Below are positions 13,191 through 15,941 of a stretch of DNA of 15,941 nucleotides, piece by piece (within the stretch, counting starts at the first letter, position 1; each line of letters begins with the position of its first letter). A program made the translations under genes and the position numbers. This DNA comes from CAUZJO01 sp963580245 (GTDB lineage Bacteria; Sumerlaeota; Sumerlaeia; MVZB01), in the NCBI GenBank assembly GCA_963580245.1, contig CAUZJO010000112.1, positions 1-15,941 on the forward strand. Direction: 5' to 3'. The notes below the pieces were generated by a model that had not been told where the DNA came from, did no database searches, and saw only the letters and a program-made list of their open reading frames with translations.

Positions 13191-15470
13191 ATGGGGAAAA
13201 AGCGTCGGGAAAAGCAGCCCTTGAAGGCCGGCGCCGCCACATCGAAAAAGCCCGCCGATCGGCCAAAGCCGACCAAACGCCGTCTGTGGCTCTATCGCTC
13301 GGTCGCGGTCCTCGTTCTCCCTGTGTGCATCCTTGTCGTTCTCGAAATGGTGATGAGGGCGTCCGGAATCGGCTTGCCGACCCGCTTTGTCACAAAACGG
13401 ACGATCAGCGGCGCCAAGGCCACCGTCGATAACCCCCTGTTCACGCGTCAATTCTTCCCCGCCGAGATCGCGCGCGTACAAGACCCGCTCGTCGTCCCGG
13501 TCCACAAGGCGTCCGGCACTTATCGCATCTTCGTCTTCGGCTCCTCGGCCGCGATGGGCGACCCGGCCTCAAACTACAGCTTCAGCCGCATTCTTGAAGT
13601 CATGCTGCGCGATCGTTACCCGGACATAAACTTCGAGGTCTTCAACGCGGCCATCACCGGCATCAATTCGCACGTCGTCTACCCGATCGCCAAGGCATGT
13701 CTCGATCTTGACGCGAACCTCTGCGTTGTTTATGAGGGCAACAACGAGGTCATCGGACCCTACGGGGCCGGGACGATTTTCTCCCCAATCTCGCCGAGCT
13801 TGTCGTTCATCCGAGCCGACATCTTTTTGAAATCATTAAGAATCTCGCAATCCTTGGGCAGACTGATCGGATCGTGGCGCTCGGATGACACGGAGAAACT
13901 GTGGAGTTGGGGGCTGGAGCTGTTCAATGAAACGCGACTCAGCCCCGACGACCCGCGGATGGAGATCGTCTACCGGCACTTCGAGAAAAACCTGACCGAC
14001 ATCTGCCGAATCGGGCGCGCGCGCGATGTGCCCGTCCTGCTCTGCACCGTCGCGACCAATATCAAGGACTGCCCTCCTTTCGCCTCGCTGCACAAAACGG
14101 AATGGGGGCGTGCAAAGCCGGAGGACGCGCGGAAGTGGACCGAGTTCCATGAGAACGGGATTCAACTCCAATCCGAAGGCCAATTTGACCGGGCGATCGC
14201 GGAATACGCGCGGGCCGGGCGGCTTGATGATCAGTACGCCGACTTGCATTACCGTCTCGCTGATTGTTACACCGAGCTGCAACAACACGATGAGGCGCGG
14301 ACGCATTACAAGAAGGCTCGCGATCTGGACGCGCTGCGCGTCCGGACCGATGGGCGGATGAATGACATCGTGCGCCAGATGGCCGGTCGATTCCCAAAAC
14401 ACGCGGTGTTGGTCGATTTCGAAGAGGATCTGGCCGCGCACGCCGTCGGGGGTTCGCCGGGTGAGGATTTCTTCCACGACCACGTCCACCTCAACTTCCC
14501 CGGCAACTATCTGCTCGCCCGATCGGTTTACGAGCGGGTCAGCGAGTTCCTCCCCGAGATACGGGAGCAGATTGAAAGCGACTTGGTTGGTACGTCTGAA
14601 GACGAATGCGCGCGGCGGTTGGCGTTCACCCCATGGAACCGGCAGAGGATCTTGCTGAGTATGTTGTCGCGGTATCGGCGCGAGCCGTTTGTCGATAAAC
14701 CGGACAACGCGAAGTGGATGGCAAAGTGGGAGCGCGAGTTGGGGGAGATCGAATCCGTTGCGTTCGACGAAGTGCTCGAGGATTCGGCGCGGTGCTATCG
14801 CGAGGTGATCGAGATGAACCCCACGGATCGGGTCCTACGTTATTTCCACGCGGAGCTGCTGGCGCTACTCAAGGATTTCGATAAGGCCGCCGCCGAATTG
14901 ACGCGCATCTGCGAGAATGTTCCGCAATGGCTCGATCCGTTCGTGCTGTTGGGCAACGTTTATGTTCAGTCGGGCAAACCCGATCAGGCCCTGGAACGAT
15001 ACCACCAAGCGCTGCGCATCTCGCCGGGCAACTCGGCGGTCTATAACAACCTGGGCGAGCTCCACTTCCGCCGGAGGCGGCTCGAGAAGGCCCTGGACTA
15101 TTTCTCAATCGCCCTGAAGAGACGGCCGGGGCACGTGGATTCGCATTACAGCGTCGCCAAGGTCCTGATGAAACAGGGGAAGTTGGATCAGGCGGCCGAG
15201 CATTACGGCACGGCCCTGAAGCTCGAACCGGCCTCGCCGGTCCCCCATATCTATCTGGGCAACGTCTTGATTCAGCAGGGCCAGGCGCGCAAGGCCGTCG
15301 CCCACCTCACCGAAGCCCTGCGCCTCGCCCCCGACCGCGCCGACGCGCACTTCCACCTGGCCAACGCCTACGGCCGTCTGGGCCTCGAGCAAAAGGCCCG
15401 CGAGCACCTCATCCACGCCAAACGCCTCGACCCGCAAAGGTACGAGAAAGTCCCGCTGGTCCGATTCTAA
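13191..15470 (+). CDS. Membrane-anchored SGNH-hydrolase-like protein with internal and C-terminal TPRs
   Basis: A 759-residue protein. Seen: a very basic N-terminus (MGKKRREKQP ... PTKRR), one transmembrane segment about 32-56 (signal anchor, bulk outside the cytoplasmic membrane), then an SGNH/GDSL-type hydrolase core: block I IFVFGSSAAMG (113-123, nucleophile Ser118 or Ser119), a possible block II FNAAITGINSH (151-161), block III VVYEGNNEVIG (179-189) and block V FFHDHVHLN (427-435, Asp430 and His433). Between blocks III and V about 65 residues (317-384) form two TPR units (NGIQLQSEGQFDRAIAEYARA, then LADCYTELQQHDEARTHYKKA). After the core, a helical linker leads into about five or six C-terminal TPRs (about 551-754). 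Such a protein could be an esterase or acyltransferase on surface polysaccharide, with the TPRs docking partners; this is inference. GAAGGG about 10 nt upstream supports the ATG. It is divergent from the prepilin gene. Confidence 0.85.
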   Translation: MGKKRREKQPLKAGAATSKKPADRPKPTKRRLWLYRSVAVLVLPVCILVVLEMVMRASGIGLPTRFVTKRTISGAKATVDNPLFTRQFFPAEIARVQDPLVVPVHKASGTYRIFVFGSSAAMGDPASNYSFSRILEVMLRDRYPDINFEVFNAAITGINSHVVYPIAKACLDLDANLCVVYEGNNEVIGPYGAGTIFSPISPSLSFIRADIFLKSLRISQSLGRLIGSWRSDDTEKLWSWGLELFNETRLSPDDPRMEIVYRHFEKNLTDICRIGRARDVPVLLCTVATNIKDCPPFASLHKTEWGRAKPEDARKWTEFHENGIQLQSEGQFDRAIAEYARAGRLDDQYADLHYRLADCYTELQQHDEARTHYKKARDLDALRVRTDGRMNDIVRQMAGRFPKHAVLVDFEEDLAAHAVGGSPGEDFFHDHVHLNFPGNYLLARSVYERVSEFLPEIREQIESDLVGTSEDECARRLAFTPWNRQRILLSMLSRYRREPFVDKPDNAKWMAKWERELGEIESVAFDEVLEDSARCYREVIEMNPTDRVLRYFHAELLALLKDFDKAAAELTRICENVPQWLDPFVLLGNVYVQSGKPDQALERYHQALRISPGNSAVYNNLGELHFRRRRLEKALDYFSIALKRRPGHVDSHYSVAKVLMKQGKLDQAAEHYGTALKLEPASPVPHIYLGNVLIQQGQARKAVAHLTEALRLAPDRADAHFHLANAYGRLGLEQKAREHLIHAKRLDPQRYEKVPLVRF

Positions 15471-15759
15471 CGCGCCCTCTACCCGACTCGTCCCGATGAG
15501 AGGGTCACGCGTCCCCCCGCCGGTTCAGGGCGAGGGGAGGACGAAAGCGACAAATCTCGGGTGCGTCCGGCTCAAGTAGTTTCGGTCGTAGTCCGTTGAG
15601 ACGTATAGGGTTAGCGCACGATGCCGCAACCATTTCCGGAGGCGGTCGGAGGTCCGCGGGCGAGCTATGTAGTCGATCCTGAAAAAGCCCTGCTCAAGCA
15701 GCCCAGCCGATCAGAGCTGAACTCGGGTGAACCAGAGGCATCCGTTTTCGACTCGTGAT
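15471..15759. other. Intergenic region before the right-hand IS remnant
   Basis: 289 bp without a recognisable gene. CCCTCT (15475-15480) and AGAGGG (15499-15504) could form a 6-bp stem with an 18-nt loop just after the SGNH/TPR stop, a poor terminator candidate with no T-tract. The left-hand end of the following insertion element should lie in this stretch, but I could not identify its inverted repeat. Confidence 0.4.
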
Positions 15760-15941
15760 TTACGCCAGACGCAGCAAAAGATAATGAAAAACCGCCGCGT
15801 GGGCCAGCAGTTTACTGAAATTCATCCCCGCCGCGCTCCCGATTGCATTGAACGCGTCGCCCTCGGCGTCCCACAGCCGGCAGCGATTCATGCGGTGTTC
15901 TTGTTTGAGATGCCCGATTCCCGGTTCGATCGCCGCTCGTC
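15760..15941 (-). CDS. IS5-type transposase, C-terminal end (runs off window)
   Basis: The last 60 codons of a minus-strand transposase gene whose start is beyond the right edge. Seen: RAAIEPGIGHLKQEHRMNRC, then LWDAEGDAFNAIGSAAGMNF and a hydrophobic end HYLLLRLA followed by TAA. This matches the C-terminus of IS5-type DDE transposases (RSAIEPVIGHLKxxHRMxRxxLxGxxGDAxNAxLAAAGxNF). The catalytic Glu and the R(3)E(6)K spacing (Arg1, Glu5, Lys12 of the visible part) are intact, unlike in the remnant at the left edge, to which it is only distantly related. Whether the whole gene is intact cannot be seen. Confidence 0.88.
   Translation of the reverse strand, partial: RAAIEPGIGHLKQEHRMNRCRLWDAEGDAFNAIGSAAGMNFSKLLAHAAVFHYLLLRLA

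Noticed and set aside
1..15941. CRISPR array, tRNA, rRNA or defence island
   Set aside because: No regularly spaced direct repeats, tRNA-like folds, rRNA stretches or known defence-gene motifs were seen.

Overview
The window looks like a chromosomal segment of a GC-rich, planctomycete-like bacterium (Planctomycetota, or a relative such as Hydrogenedentota or Sumerlaeota). The main evidence is the secreted three-gene set DUF1549/DUF1553 (BIG2, haem motifs), DUF1501 (Tat signal) and PPC-domain protein. A prepilin of the NFLEAQ...KVSRVKADLRSL type also fits these groups. The phylum is inferred from family knowledge, not from a marker gene.

Layout. (1) Positions 1-2250 are a scarred, mobile-element-rich stretch. 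It holds the 3' end of an IS5-type transposase, an intact HpcH/HpaI aldolase on the minus strand, a probable remnant of a sugar ABC-transporter ATPase overlapping the aldolase start, and a tyrosine recombinase broken by an in-frame TAA with all its catalytic residues still readable. (2) Positions 2256-4287 are a minus-strand housekeeping pair, purA followed 4 nt later by an endonuclease III-like DNA glycosylase, with a plausible purA promoter at 4368-4396. (3) Positions 4593-5756 carry a divergent class V aminotransferase starting at TTG. (4) Positions 5980-11967 carry the plus-strand export cassette: DUF1549/DUF1553, DUF1501 and PPC protein. (5) Positions 12128-15470 carry a lone type IV/II prepilin (minus) divergent from a membrane-anchored SGNH-hydrolase/TPR protein (plus). 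A 379-bp spacer separates them and contains a perfect 17-bp inverted repeat. (6) The right edge (15760-15941) holds the 3' end of a second, different IS5-type transposase on the minus strand, easily missed because its start lies outside the window.

Functional reading. The three exported proteins probably work together outside the cytoplasmic membrane: two possible c-type haem sites, a metallo-phosphatase-like fold (DUF1501) and an adhesive or substrate-holding partner (PPC). Their biochemical role is not established. The SGNH/TPR protein has TPRs inside its catalytic domain as well as at the C-terminus, suggesting an envelope esterase or acyltransferase that assembles with partners. The most interesting items are the nonsense-split recombinase, the nested-TPR SGNH protein, the perfect hairpin in the divergent promoter region and the export cassette. 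I see no CRISPR array, tRNA, rRNA or clear defence system.
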